Shown here: positions 47,074-57,100 of the stretch, one piece after another
Numbering within the stretch: the first letter of the stretch is position 1
Layout: each line of letters begins with the position of its first letter
Assembly: GCF_000808575.1 (NCBI RefSeq)
Contig: NZ_JWLW01000065.1
Span: 1 to 64,000, forward strand
DNA: 64,000 bases
Origin: Alteromonas marina
GTDB lineage: Bacteria; Pseudomonadota; Gammaproteobacteria; Enterobacterales; Alteromonadaceae
Reading direction: 5' to 3'
Position numbers and translations under genes: made by a program
The notes under the pieces: model-generated
Told to the model about the DNA's origin: nothing
Databases searched by the model: none
The model's input: only the letters and a program-made list of their open reading frames with translations

Positions 47074-47444
47074 TCGTCATTCCTCCCCTCATTTTCGCAA
47101 AAGCTACCTAATGCAGTAATGTGAAGAAGCTCGCCCGACGGGCCCCATAGATAGAAAACACTTCCCCAATGTTGTTGCTCAATTGGTGAAATTTTCGTTT
47201 TATGTAACGAGCGCGAGCACAAATCAAAAGCGTTCTGAATGTCTGCTACACATATTTGTAGCATAAAGTTATTCGCCAATTCAGGATTATAGAAGCGCTG
47301 AAGAAAGAATAGACAATCACCATTTTCAAACAGTGTTAGGTCTTCATTTACGTATTCTGCATTAAATCCAATCTCAGAATAAAATGCTTTAGAAATGTCG
47401 TAGTTTTTGCTTGGAATAAAAGTCTTAATATCTATGACGTCCAT
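47070..47444 (-). CDS. VOC-family (glyoxalase/bleomycin-resistance fold) protein
   Basis: A 124-residue single-domain VOC protein. The pattern is KTFIPSKNYDISKAFYSEIGF, then ENGDCLFFLQRF, the DIQNAFDLC helix, and GSVFYLWGPSGELLHITALG. This beta-alpha-beta-beta-beta arrangement occurs in glyoxalase I, dioxygenases and antibiotic-binding proteins. The C-terminal glutamate-type metal ligand is present in GELLHI, but the full metal set is uncertain. It is translationally coupled to the GNAT gene. Confidence 0.82.
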   Translation of the reverse strand: MDVIDIKTFIPSKNYDISKAFYSEIGFNAEYVNEDLTLFENGDCLFFLQRFYNPELANNFMLQICVADIQNAFDLCSRSLHKTKISPIEQQHWGSVFYLWGPSGELLHITALGSFCENEGRNDE

Positions 47445-47518
47445 ATCTTGAGATCCCTCGCATTTCGCTGCTTTAAATTTAAATCGTGGCTAGATGGCGA
47501 TAAAAGCAAACATACCTG

Positions 47519-48268
47519 TTAATCGAAACCAAGCGCTTTTTGAACGTCAATCACGGTAAGCCCTAATTGCTTAGCTTTTATTGTATCGATAGAGTCGAAT
47601 TGTATTTTACAGCCGGCCTTAATCATATTAAGCCACGCACTGCGTAGTGTGTTAGGCCGCTTGCCAATCCAAAACAATTCGGTTTTTTTAATATACGCGA
47701 CAACTGGTTCAACATAACCATCATTATAAAGTTGACGCACCAAATCAAAGTCTGGGCCAAAAGCGCTAAGAAATGCAGAATCTATATCATTTATTGAATT
47801 ATGAAGGGCGTTAAATGCCTTCTTTAGGTCGCCTTTTCGGTAGGCAATCCATGCTCTTGCGATATCTACGGAGTGGTTTTCACTGCTAAAGCCATCGTAA
47901 ACGTCGCCCGCAATTTGTTGTTCAATGCTCATTTTGTTCGCAACGTCGAATGCGCGCTCTATCTTGAATTCTGCAATCTCAATAGGCTCAAACTGCGCGC
48001 TATATTTTATGTGCCGGCTTAAAACATTAAGCACCTTATATGGATTGCTGTGGTTAGATAAACTCAGTTGATAATCTTGCAACGTATCATTAAGCAATCG
48101 ACGATTCCTTGAATCAAGATACGTAAAACGCTGATCGATATACTCTAGATACTCGGGATCATCACAACCTTGCAGGTAATCTGCATGACTTTGTTTACTT
48201 AAAGTAGTAATAAGGGGAACGAAAAGAAGAAAACGTATAAACTTCAAGAGATGCTCTATTTTTGTCAT
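47519..48268 (-). CDS. Exported protein of unknown function
   Basis: A 249-residue protein with a signal peptide (FIRFLLFVPLITTLSKQSHA), predicted to be periplasmic. Two cysteines (GCDD near the mature N-terminus and AGCKIQ near the C-terminus) may form a disulfide. The body is helical with an acidic/aromatic composition, and the middle section (IARAWIAYRKGDLKKAFNAL) resembles a single TPR-like helix pair. I recognise no family. It is divergent from the chalcone-isomerase-like gene 114 bases away. Confidence 0.65.
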   Translation of the reverse strand: MTKIEHLLKFIRFLLFVPLITTLSKQSHADYLQGCDDPEYLEYIDQRFTYLDSRNRRLLNDTLQDYQLSLSNHSNPYKVLNVLSRHIKYSAQFEPIEIAEFKIERAFDVANKMSIEQQIAGDVYDGFSSENHSVDIARAWIAYRKGDLKKAFNALHNSINDIDSAFLSAFGPDFDLVRQLYNDGYVEPVVAYIKKTELFWIGKRPNTLRSAWLNMIKAGCKIQFDSIDTIKAKQLGLTVIDVQKALGFD

Positions 48269-48382
48269 TTATCTTCGTACTGAGAAAGTATCGAAATTGA
48301 TCGTAAGTAGTCGTTAATTGTAATTAACGATATCAGTATTCCCCTTGTTACCTATTTCAACAGCTTTTTCAGAGGAACAGTT

Positions 48383-48994
48383 TTGTCGCAAGTAGTTTTT
48401 AGCCGCGTCTTTAGTTTTTTAGTCATGTCTTGCTTTTCTTTATCGGTCATTGCCGCGACTGATTCGTCATATACCTATGACGATTCACTGGAAAACGCTG
48501 TAATAAAAACCGCCGATGGCCTTTCATTGAGCGGTACAACAATTAAAAAACGCTTTTTCTTTAACGTCTACAGACTTAGCCACTTTATGGTAAAGCCTAA
48601 AGGTGACTTTCCCACTAAAGATTCGCTTATCACGTTCATCTTAAATGCAAATACACAACAGCGCATCGAACTAGAATTCCTGAGAGATGTATCACGAGAG
48701 CAAATAGAAGAAGCCCTTATGCAAGGCATTGAGCAAAATAACGTCGATGCTGACCTAAATACAATTAAAAAGGATATTGAGAGACTATCCTCTGGATTTC
48801 AAGATGAAGTAAAAAAACATTCGACCTTAACAATATCTAGACTTCCTTCAGATAAGCTTAGTGTGTTTTTCAATAATAACTTAGTTGTCGAAACTGAAAA
48901 CAAAGCGTTGGCTAACGCCTTGTGGTCCATATGGTTTGGCAAAGACCCAATTGTAGATACAGAAGACTTGATACAAAACATCTTGGCAAATTGA
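48383..48994 (+). CDS. Chalcone-isomerase-like exported protein
   Basis: A 203-residue protein with a signal peptide (VFSFLVMSCFSLSVIAATD). The mature part has the bacterial chalcone-isomerase-like (Chalcone_3) pattern: ADGLSLSGTTIKKRFFFNVYRLSHFM, then ELEFLRDVSREQIEEALMQG and the C-terminal NKALANALWSIWFGKDPIVD. Family members fold like plant chalcone isomerase but usually lack its active site, and their role in bacteria is unclear. Start chosen: TTG at 48383, because AGAGGA sits six bases upstream; the next ATG (48425) would cut into the signal peptide. Confidence 0.8.
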   Translation: MSQVVFSRVFSFLVMSCFSLSVIAATDSSYTYDDSLENAVIKTADGLSLSGTTIKKRFFFNVYRLSHFMVKPKGDFPTKDSLITFILNANTQQRIELEFLRDVSREQIEEALMQGIEQNNVDADLNTIKKDIERLSSGFQDEVKKHSTLTISRLPSDKLSVFFNNNLVVETENKALANALWSIWFGKDPIVDTEDLIQNILAN

Positions 48995-49008
48995 CGTGTT
49001 AGGCAAAC

Positions 49009-49031
49009 GCGGCCAGTGTTGCTTTGGCCGC
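49009..49031 (+). terminator. Weak hairpin after the chalcone-isomerase-like gene
   Basis: GCGGCCA pairs with TGGCCGC (7 bp) across a 9-base loop, 15 bases after the stop codon. The T-run is poor. Confidence 0.4.
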
Positions 49032-49100
49032 TCGTTCCTGCGATATCATCAATATGAAGTATGTATTTTCCTAAAAAAGCTCTCATCCTTGCATTTGCGC

Positions 49101-49613
49101 CTACAGCAACTTTTCGTGAGGATTAAGAAAAAACATTTTTTTCCAACCTTGAGGTTCAGACGTTACTTTCCATGGCAAAGGAATAAGAGAAAGTATCGAA
49201 TAATGAACATGAGGCTGCTTACCTTTGGCATTGCCAGTATCGCCAAGGGTTCCCACTTTTTCTTTTTGAGATAACCAAGCCCCCTCCTCTACAGTAACTT
49301 CTTGCAAATGAGCGTAATAATGTACGCGCCATTTGGGGCCAAGAACCGCGACAACGTTCCCTCCTTTTCCCAATTCGCCTGTGTAGATAACATAACCTGC
49401 GGTAGCGGATTGAACAGGCGTACCTTTTGCCCCAAAGATGTCTATCCCCTTGTGTACACCAGAGCTGCCCCATGGCTCATACCAAAACGTATTGTGATTC
49501 CAGTCGTTAGAGGATGCCCCCTCTACTGGAATTACGAGTTTTTCTGGCACTAATAGCCCCGCGCAAACGATTACCAGGAAAACGAGTAGAATTGATATAA
49601 CCGTTTTTTTCAC
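49101..49613 (-). CDS. M23-family metallopeptidase
   Basis: A 170-residue exported peptidase with an N-terminal membrane or signal segment (SILLVFLVIVCAGLLV). The M23/LytM zinc site is complete: H and D in GVHKGIDIFG, and HVHYS near the C-terminus, with the second-shell histidine in RVHYYAHLQ. Such enzymes cleave peptidoglycan cross-links. It is unusually compact, with no coiled coil or LysM, so a small stand-alone periplasmic endopeptidase is likely. Confidence 0.9.
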   Translation of the reverse strand: MKKTVISILLVFLVIVCAGLLVPEKLVIPVEGASSNDWNHNTFWYEPWGSSGVHKGIDIFGAKGTPVQSATAGYVIYTGELGKGGNVVAVLGPKWRVHYYAHLQEVTVEEGAWLSQKEKVGTLGDTGNAKGKQPHVHYSILSLIPLPWKVTSEPQGWKKMFFLNPHEKLL

Positions 49614-49698
49614 AAAAATTCCTTTTTATAGAATGCATCTTATGAAGGTTGTTTTGTCAGACACAGAAAAACACTTTTATTGGGGAATTACCTTTTAG

Positions 49699-50187
49699 CT
49701 ATCTCAAGATGGCAAAAATATGGCTATCGTAAAACCGTCCATTTTTAAAAATGGCGCGTTGCAATATCGCTTCTTGCCTAAACCCTGCATCTAACAGCAG
49801 CTTTTGCGAAGCAAGATTGGATGAAAATACGCAGGCAAAAATGCGCTCTATAATTGTGTTTGAGAAAGTAAGGGCGATAATTTGGCGCAGCGCGTCACGC
49901 ATAATCCCTTTTCGCCAATGTGATGAACAAAGCCAGTACCCGACCTCTCCGGCTCTTTCATATTCAAAGTTTCCTGGGTTAACACCAATACACCCTACTA
50001 ACTCGCCGTCGTACTCTACAGCTCTTATAAAACCCTCTTTGCTCCCCTCTTGAATCCACCATGTGGCATCTTCTTTTGTATAAGGGCTGGGAATTTTTGT
50101 CGATAGAAATTGCGTGACCGACGGTTGATTCAAAATATCTACCAGTCTACCTACATCGCTCATTTTAAAATCTCTGAGTGTTATCAC
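49699..50187 (-). CDS. RimJ/RimL-type GNAT acetyltransferase
   Basis: A 162-residue acetyltransferase of the RimL subgroup: ITLRDFKMSDVGRLVDIL, then GCIGVNPGNFEYERAGEVGYWL, the acetyl-CoA loop WRKGIMRDALRQIIALTF, RIFACVFSSNLASQKLLLDAGF and GRFYDSHIFAILR. Such enzymes acetylate N-terminal amines of proteins or small molecules; the target is unknown. It is one of a series of leftward single genes between 46.6 and 50.9 kb. Confidence 0.88.
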   Translation of the reverse strand: MITLRDFKMSDVGRLVDILNQPSVTQFLSTKIPSPYTKEDATWWIQEGSKEGFIRAVEYDGELVGCIGVNPGNFEYERAGEVGYWLCSSHWRKGIMRDALRQIIALTFSNTIIERIFACVFSSNLASQKLLLDAGFRQEAILQRAIFKNGRFYDSHIFAILR

Positions 50188-50275
50188 GCGCTTTACTTCC
50201 CACCCGCTAAATCAATAAACGACCCTGTAACAATGACTACTTCTTCCACTCGATATCCCTTTCTAAACAATCTGT

Positions 50276-50932
50276 TTACTCTTTACTCAGCAATCGCTTT
50301 ATAAAATACGTTTGAGTACAACACACAATCACAACTAACGTTACTGAAATTTCTGAAGGCATTCCCAATTGTGCAAGAGCGATAACAGGCTCAGGCAGCT
50401 TCCCACCGATAAATATTAAGTGGCGAAGGTCAAAAAAGACTGGGAAAATTGAGTAGCATAGCAGGTCATAAAACATAAAAGCGCCGAAGACACACACTTT
50501 TCTCAGGATACCCACAGGGCTGCAAAGCCAAAGGAAAATGATACATAGCAAAGAGATTAAGTAAGTTGTACCACTTCCCATCAAAAGCACGACCGCCACA
50601 CGATTTTGGTCGTATAAAACGCTGCTATGCTGTATGTTTAGGATAGGCTTTATAATATAAGAGTTAAATTCGCGGTGAATATCAACACTTAAAGATTTTA
50701 CCTCTGGAATGAAACTAACAACTGCTACCGCACTGCCGGGCCAATGCTTTATATTATTCAGCGCCCCAATTTCCGGAAAAATTTCGAAGCCAGGCCAAAC
50801 AGCAATGACTAACTGCCCCATCGCTAATATTTTCCCTGCTATTCCGTGCCCTAGCTCGTGTATTAAAACCGAAATAATAAAATAAATGAGTGCTACACAG
50901 ATTAGTGTAAATCCTTTTTTAAACGTAATCAT
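50276..50932 (-). CDS. Membrane protein with M50-type HELGH motif
   Basis: A 218-residue integral membrane protein with four to five hydrophobic segments. The first carries HELGHGIAGK, the zinc-binding HExxH of M50 (S2P/SpoIVFB-like) intramembrane proteases. A later FPVFFDLRHL could supply the third ligand aspartate. The body does not match RseP, and no PDZ or CBS domain is present. A catalytic role is inferred. It may be a small site-2-type protease or an inactive homolog. It lies last in a leftward series of accessory genes. Confidence 0.7.
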   Translation of the reverse strand: MITFKKGFTLICVALIYFIISVLIHELGHGIAGKILAMGQLVIAVWPGFEIFPEIGALNNIKHWPGSAVAVVSFIPEVKSLSVDIHREFNSYIIKPILNIQHSSVLYDQNRVAVVLLMGSGTTYLISLLCIIFLWLCSPVGILRKVCVFGAFMFYDLLCYSIFPVFFDLRHLIFIGGKLPEPVIALAQLGMPSEISVTLVVIVCCTQTYFIKRLLSKE

Positions 50933-51033
50933 TCCTTGTTCTCTTAGCTAATCTATTGGGGCAATAAGTATTAAATTTGAAGCTGTTGGTTTTTAATACA
51001 AATACTAAGAGGTGTAGATTACATCAAGGTTCC

Positions 51034-51046
51034 CACGATAATCGTG
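51034..51046. promoter_or_regulatory. Short palindrome before the ModF-like gene
   Basis: CACGATAATCGTG is a perfect inverted repeat of two 6-base arms with a single central base, about 100 bases upstream of the ATPase start. Possible operator; the regulator is unknown. Confidence 0.3.
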
Positions 51047-51139
51047 ATGAGACATAGAGCACCATTTTCGAAAGGCACAGTTGGCTAATTAGCTCTACTG
51101 AGGAATAACACCATTGACAGGTAATCAGAAAACTTCACA

Positions 51140-52651
51140 ATGGTTCTACTTTATATTCACTCGCGATCATTAATGCTGTACCTTTCTGAATTTCAAATAA
51201 AGCTTTCTAATCAATACATTACTCCTGCATTTTCACTAGCGCTCTGTACTGAAAGTGCGCCGTCGCACTTCCTTATTGCAGGCAGAAACGGTAGCGGGAA
51301 ATCACTCTTAATTTCCGCGCTTGCCGGTAGTGGGAAGGTAGCAAGCGGTAGTCGTGAATGTAGTTCGGTTGTTGCAGAGGTTTCGGTTTTTAAACAGCAA
51401 GCGATAATTGAAGAGGAAAAACAAAAAGACAGTGCGGATATTTTAGACGTAATAGCTGAGCCAACACAGGTTCGCGAACTATTCGCACAGACTAATGAGG
51501 ATTATCAATACCACCCTTATTACGACGAACTCGTCTCTGCGCTTAGAATTGAGCATCTGCTAGATAATGCGTTTCTTTCACTTTCAACAGGTGAAACCCG
51601 CAAAATTATTATCATGTTGGCATGGCTAAGTAATGCCTCTATTATTTTGCTTGATGAACCCTTCGAAGGTTTAGATGTTGAAGCTATAAATGCATTTAGT
51701 CGCTTTCTTGTTTCTCAGCAGCAGGCTTCTTTAGTGCTTACCGCCAACAAGCTCGCAGATATTCCCAAGAATATGCAAGCCCAGTTGATTGTCATGGATG
51801 ACTTGGCTATTACGTGGGAATCTGAAGATAAACTTAACTATGACGATTTGCGCTCAGAATTAAGCACCTGGTTTGCACTAGAGTCTGATGATATCGATGT
51901 TCCCTCAGCCCTTAACGCTAAAAACAAACACGGCGATGACCCCAACCGCAATGTTCAAAACAGTGAGTTAGATTCACTACCTCATACCTTAATTCAGCTT
52001 AAAGATGGGTTCGTGCGCTTCGATGAGCGAACCGTATTTGAAAAGCTTAACTTTACACTTAACAAAAATGAGCATTGGCAGATCACTGGCCCTAATGGGT
52101 CAGGCAAAACCTGTTTACTTCAAATGTTTACCGGTGATAATTCCCATTGTTATACCAACGATTTAACAATGTTTGGCATAAAACGTGGCACAGGCGAGAG
52201 CATATGGGACATTAAAAAGCACATTGGAATTATGTCAAATGCGCTCCATATGCAGTACAAAGTGAATGCAAGTGTTGAGCACGTTATCATTTCAGGCTTT
52301 CACGACAGTATTGGTCTGTACACCCGCCCCACGCAAGCGGAGCGCATGGTGGCAGAGCAGTGGCTTGAAGTACTAGGTCTGAAACAGAAAAAGAACACGC
52401 CGTTTCAGTCACTATCTTTTGGTGACCAGCGATTAGTACTTATTGCACGTTCTATGGTTAAGCACCCCGCCGTGCTTATTTTGGATGAACCTTGCAATGG
52501 TTTAGACGACTTCAACCGCCAAAAAGCGCTTAAGCTTATTGATATATTGGCTAAAGCAGGCACAAGTACACTGCTGTATGTAAATCACCATGCAGAAGAA
52601 CGCATTCCTAGCATTCACAATACGTTAAATATGAAAGACTATAATGTTTAA
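51140..52651 (+). CDS. modF: ModF-like protein with two ABC ATPase domains
   Basis: A 503-residue soluble protein with two complete ABC nucleotide-binding domains. Domain 1 has Walker A GRNGSGKS, signature LSTGETRK and Walker B IILLDEPFEG. Domain 2 has Walker A GPNGSGKT, signature LSFGDQRL and Walker B VLILDEPCNG. The length and layout match E. coli ModF (490), linked to molybdate metabolism; the actual function is unclear. No membrane segment is present, and no mod transport genes adjoin. ATG 51140 is the longest frame; ATG 51173 (MLYLSEFQIKL) is equally plausible because neither has a clear ribosome-binding site. Confidence 0.85.
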   Translation: MVLLYIHSRSLMLYLSEFQIKLSNQYITPAFSLALCTESAPSHFLIAGRNGSGKSLLISALAGSGKVASGSRECSSVVAEVSVFKQQAIIEEEKQKDSADILDVIAEPTQVRELFAQTNEDYQYHPYYDELVSALRIEHLLDNAFLSLSTGETRKIIIMLAWLSNASIILLDEPFEGLDVEAINAFSRFLVSQQQASLVLTANKLADIPKNMQAQLIVMDDLAITWESEDKLNYDDLRSELSTWFALESDDIDVPSALNAKNKHGDDPNRNVQNSELDSLPHTLIQLKDGFVRFDERTVFEKLNFTLNKNEHWQITGPNGSGKTCLLQMFTGDNSHCYTNDLTMFGIKRGTGESIWDIKKHIGIMSNALHMQYKVNASVEHVIISGFHDSIGLYTRPTQAERMVAEQWLEVLGLKQKKNTPFQSLSFGDQRLVLIARSMVKHPAVLILDEPCNGLDDFNRQKALKLIDILAKAGTSTLLYVNHHAEERIPSIHNTLNMKDYNV

Positions 52652-52748
52652 GGGTATATGTTGAAAAACTTGGCTTTTCAGGTCTTCGCTAAAAAGGTGC
52701 GGCACTTGCCTGTTAGACAACTCGCCTTAACGCTGGAAGTTATTTGCC

Positions 52749-54056
52749 TCACACAAACCGCAATACCAAGGAAATAATGACACCGGTTACGATAAGCTGA
52801 ACCAAGCAAAAGCCCATAATGTCTTTGGCTTTCAGGCCAGCTATGGCAAGTACGGGTAGCGCCCAAAATGGCTGAATCAAATTAGTCCACGCATCACCCC
52901 ACGCTACCGCCATTGCAACTCTATTTATTTCGGCACCAAGTTCTGCGGCAGCAGGCAAGATTACTGGGGCTTGCACTGCCCACTGACCTCCCCCCGATGG
53001 CACAAAAATATTAACAATGCCTGCGCTAATAAAACTCCATACTGGCAATGACTCTGCAGATGCAAAGCTAATCAGCCACTCTGACATGGTTTGTGCCAAT
53101 CCTGATTGAACCATTACCGCCATGATCCCCGCGTAAAATGGGAACTGTATAACAATACCACTACCGCCCTGAACGGCTTGCTGCAGGCTGTGCAGTACAT
53201 TGCGTGGTGTACCGTGAAGGACAATAGCGAGAAAGAGAAATAGCGTATTAACGATATTGAGATTAAGCCCGCCCCCTGAAACAAAGTAGTTGATGAGATA
53301 AGCAAGCCCTGCAAAGCCTACGAGTAACCCAAGCACCTTGCTGTTTTCAAGTTTGTCGGCGGGCCGTTCGCTTGTTGCCGAAGGGAAAGCGTCATCTTTT
53401 AGCTTGGCGCTATCGACAATAATGCTTTCAGATTCAGTCGGTAACATTAAACGATTAACAAGAGGTATAATCACGAACATGATTGCCAATAACAGCAAGT
53501 TAAACCCACTGAAAATAGTCTCGCCAGTGCCAACTACGCCAATCTGTGCTTCTGAAAAATGACCCGGCGTCGCAATAGTTAAGGGCACAGAGCCCGCTAA
53601 ACCACCATGCCATACAATAAAGCCTGAGTACGCGCTTGCCACCAATAACCGATAATCAACCGACACTTTTCTTGCTAAGGCTTTAGCGAACAACGCGCCT
53701 ACAACAAGACCGAAGCCCCAGTTTATCCAGCTTGCGATAAGCGACACCAAGGTGACCAGCACAATGGCACTCCCAGGGCTTTTCGCTAAGCTCGCCAGCC
53801 TTTCAAGTAAGGCTTTTACTAACGGCGTGCATGCCAGCATAAACCCTGTGACTAGCACCAAAAACATTTGCATTGAAAATGTGAGCAGCCCCCAAAATCC
53901 GTCTCCCCACTGTTGAATTGTGGTAAGTGGAGTTTGGTCTTGAATGACCACCGCAAAAGCGAGCGTAATTAGGGTAAGTAATAAAACGAAAATATAAGGA
54001 TCGGGAAGATATCTTTCGACGAGTTTTACGAAGGGTTTTGATGCTCGATTTAGCAT
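52749..54056 (-). CDS. atoE: AtoE-family short-chain fatty acid transporter
   Basis: Inner-membrane transporter of 435 residues with about 10-12 hydrophobic segments. The N-terminus (ASKPFVKLVERYLPDPYIF), WINWGFGLVVGALFAKALAR, FIVWHGGLAGSVPLTIATPGH, and IVNIFVPSGGGQWAVQAPVI with WALPVLAIAGLKAKDIMGF are AtoE-type motifs. E. coli AtoE imports acetoacetate and short-chain fatty acids. No ato catabolic genes adjoin it here. ATG 54056 is preferred over the GTG at 54068. It is the convergent neighbour of modF. Confidence 0.92.
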   Translation of the reverse strand: MLNRASKPFVKLVERYLPDPYIFVLLLTLITLAFAVVIQDQTPLTTIQQWGDGFWGLLTFSMQMFLVLVTGFMLACTPLVKALLERLASLAKSPGSAIVLVTLVSLIASWINWGFGLVVGALFAKALARKVSVDYRLLVASAYSGFIVWHGGLAGSVPLTIATPGHFSEAQIGVVGTGETIFSGFNLLLLAIMFVIIPLVNRLMLPTESESIIVDSAKLKDDAFPSATSERPADKLENSKVLGLLVGFAGLAYLINYFVSGGGLNLNIVNTLFLFLAIVLHGTPRNVLHSLQQAVQGGSGIVIQFPFYAGIMAVMVQSGLAQTMSEWLISFASAESLPVWSFISAGIVNIFVPSGGGQWAVQAPVILPAAAELGAEINRVAMAVAWGDAWTNLIQPFWALPVLAIAGLKAKDIMGFCLVQLIVTGVIISLVLRFV

Positions 54057-54123
54057 TAACGCTCTCACAACATGTTAAAAACTTGTTGCATATTAACGCG
54101 TTTATTTCCTTTTTGGCGAGTGC

Positions 54124-57100
54124 CTAGTTATTTTTGTTTAGCCATTTCTGTAAGGTCGACGTTACTTTCTGATTATCGATGGGCTTGGTAAGAAAGTCGT
54201 CCATACCTGCTGCCATGCACATATCTTTGTCGCTTTGCATGGCATTGGCCGTCATCGCGATTATGGGCGTATTTTTGTAAATATCTCCCGCCGCGCCTTC
54301 ACGAATGCATTGAGTTGCTTCAAACCCATCCATTTCGGGCATTTGGCAATCCATAATAATTGCGCTGTATTGTGCTTTAGGATCACTGCACTTCAACATA
54401 TTTAACGCTTCTAGACCGTTGTTTGCCACATCTACCCGATAGCCTTCGCTTTCGAGCGCATTAGTAGCGACAAGTTGATTTATCGCGTTATCTTCAACTA
54501 ACAAAATTCGTGTTGCTTCGATAGCGAGGGGGCTGTTTTCAGTTTCTAGCTCTACTAGCGCTTCAGCTGAATGTTGCTCCGCAGAATCTATAGTACCCAT
54601 AACTAAAGGCTGTGTATGCACATCGTTTCGCGTACCGGCTTTACCTACCGTAGTTTCAAGTATTCTTAGTAAATCTGAAGTTGTTATGGGCTTAGGCAGA
54701 CACTCGTCTATTGGCAGTCCTCTATACTCGCTGTAGCTATCGACATCGCTCAGTTTAGTCATCAGGATAATACGACCGAGCTTTAAGTTTTCGACACCCT
54801 TAACGTTCAGTAACTGGGTGTCTTGCTCGTGTTCAACAACCACTTTTTCCAAGAACAAAATATCAATATTAAACGGGTCTTGTTTACTGCCCTCATCAGC
54901 TGAGCAAAGCGCTGCCGCCTCTTCTAATGATGATGTAGTTAACGCATTCACCCCCCAATATTCAAGCTGAGTTTGCATGGATTGTCTTGTTGACGCATTG
55001 TTATCTACCACTAAGCAACGTATGTTTTCTTTAACAAGTTCGGGTTGCAGTTTCATGCTTTCCTCCGAACCCGAAACTTTACATATAACGTTGAAGCAAC
55101 TTCCTTTGCCAAGCTCTGACGTAACGCTTATGTCCCCTCCCAATAGCTGACACAGTTTCCTAGTTATACTTAAACCAAGTCCAGTTCCTCCAAAGCGCCT
55201 GGTTGTAGAGGCATCTACTTGAGTAAAGGCGTCAAATAAATGAGGAAGTTTTGATTCTGGTATACCTATACCCGTATCTTTTACGGTTAAGTGAAGTATA
55301 GCTTCACTTTCAACATCACTTGGAAGTAACTTTGCAGCAATGTATATCTCACCCTGTTCAGTGAATTTAACGGCATTACTTAAAAGGTTAGTCAGAATTT
55401 GTTGAATTCGGTTTGGATCTGAATGTATCTTTGTATCGTTAACTTTAAGGACATCAACGATCACTTCTAAACCTTTTTCTTGTGCCGAGTGAGCTACTGA
55501 TAGCGCAACACTTTCCACCAACGCCCTTAGGTCGAAATCTACCGACTCTAGCTCAAGCTTGCCCGCTTCTATCTTCGAAAAGTCTAGAATATCATTAATG
55601 AGTACGAGCAATGAGTTAGCGCTAGACCTAGCAATGTTTAACCGCTGATTCTGTTCTGCAGTAAGCTCACTCTTCTTCAACAGACCGAGCATACCTATAA
55701 CGCCATTCATCGGCGTCCTAATTTCATGGCTCATATTGGCAAGAAATTCAGACTTCAGTTTCGTTGCTTCTTCTGCTTGTTCTAGTGCCTGCTTCAAATG
55801 GTTGGCTTGCGCTTTGAGCGATGCGGTTTTTTCAGATACCTGCTGCTCTAGTGTTTGAACAAAGCGCTTTTGTTTTGTAATTTCCGTTTGTTGTAAGCGG
55901 GTGCGCAGGTAAATCACCGAAACAACCATACCTAACAAAATTAAGCCATAGATAGTGTATGCCCACCAGCTTTTCCATGGTGCTACGGCCACATGTAAAT
56001 TTAAGGATAGAGTACCATCACCCCACTCTCCATTTGGTTTCATGGCTTTTACGAGTAACCTGTAGTCACCACCATTTAAGTTGGTAAACGACACCGAATC
56101 ATGATTTCCAATATCAATCCACTGCTCATCGTACCCTTCTAATTTGTAAGCAAAGCGGGCACGCTTAGGATCTGAAAAATCCAATAGCGCAAAATCTAAT
56201 GAAAAAAAGTAATCTTCATAAGAAAGGTCGATATCAGTGACATAGGACAGCGGCTTATCGAGCTCTACCGATTCCCCCATCTTTTTAAAACCAGTGAGAA
56301 CTATGTTTGCGCTAACGGCGTCGGTTTGCTCTTGGTTGTATTTGAAGTACTCTATTCCCCGCTGACTACTCGTAAAGAAAGTTTTTCCACTCGCTTTAAC
56401 TAAGCTATCTGAGTAAAAGTTTTTGCCTGCCAAATCTGTAGTACGGTTGTAGCTAATAACATTTTGTGTGTCGGGATTATAGAGAAGAACACCTTTATTG
56501 GTGGTAAGCCACAGTCTGCCGTCGTCGCCATCAGCAATCGCTCTTATTAAAGTGGTGGGCAGCCCATTTTTCTCACTAAAATGCTGAAAGGATTTTGACT
56601 CTGCGAAATATTTGAACAAGCCCCTTTGTGTTGCTACCCATATTTCTCCATTACTCGTTTGGTGGATATCTTCAACAATGCTATCAACTAAACTTCCCGC
56701 ATGGTCCTCTGCGCCACTAAAAAACGTGAAACTTTGACTATTAACTGACCACAAATTCACACCTCCCCCCGTGCCCACCCACATATTACCGCTAGCGTCT
56801 TTGTATAAGCTGTGAATTTCTGGATGCGTTAAACCGTCTTTGGTTGTGAGGTGCTTGTACTCCCCGGAAAGTTTGTTGTAAATGTAGATACCGTGCTTGT
56901 AGGTACCAATCCAAACATTACCGTCATTATCTAGTTCAAGCGCTCTAAACTCTCGAAACTGGCGATAATCACTGTCAGTATTAGGGTATTCAATTCGACT
57001 TACTGTTTTAGTGCGTCGGTCGACTTTGGCCACAAAGTTGTCTTGTGCGACCCACAGAAAACCCGCTTGATCAGGCACTATAATTGGTCTTTCTATAACC

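Noticed and set aside
48998..49035. GTTAGGC next to a hairpin, resembling an integron attC core
   Set aside because: No matching RYYYAAC partner or second core pair was found, and neighbouring small genes show no repeated attC-like elements.
48996..49274. 92-codon rightward frame after the chalcone-isomerase-like gene
   Set aside because: It overlaps the 3' half of the M23 peptidase gene on the other strand, is very basic, and has no family resemblance.
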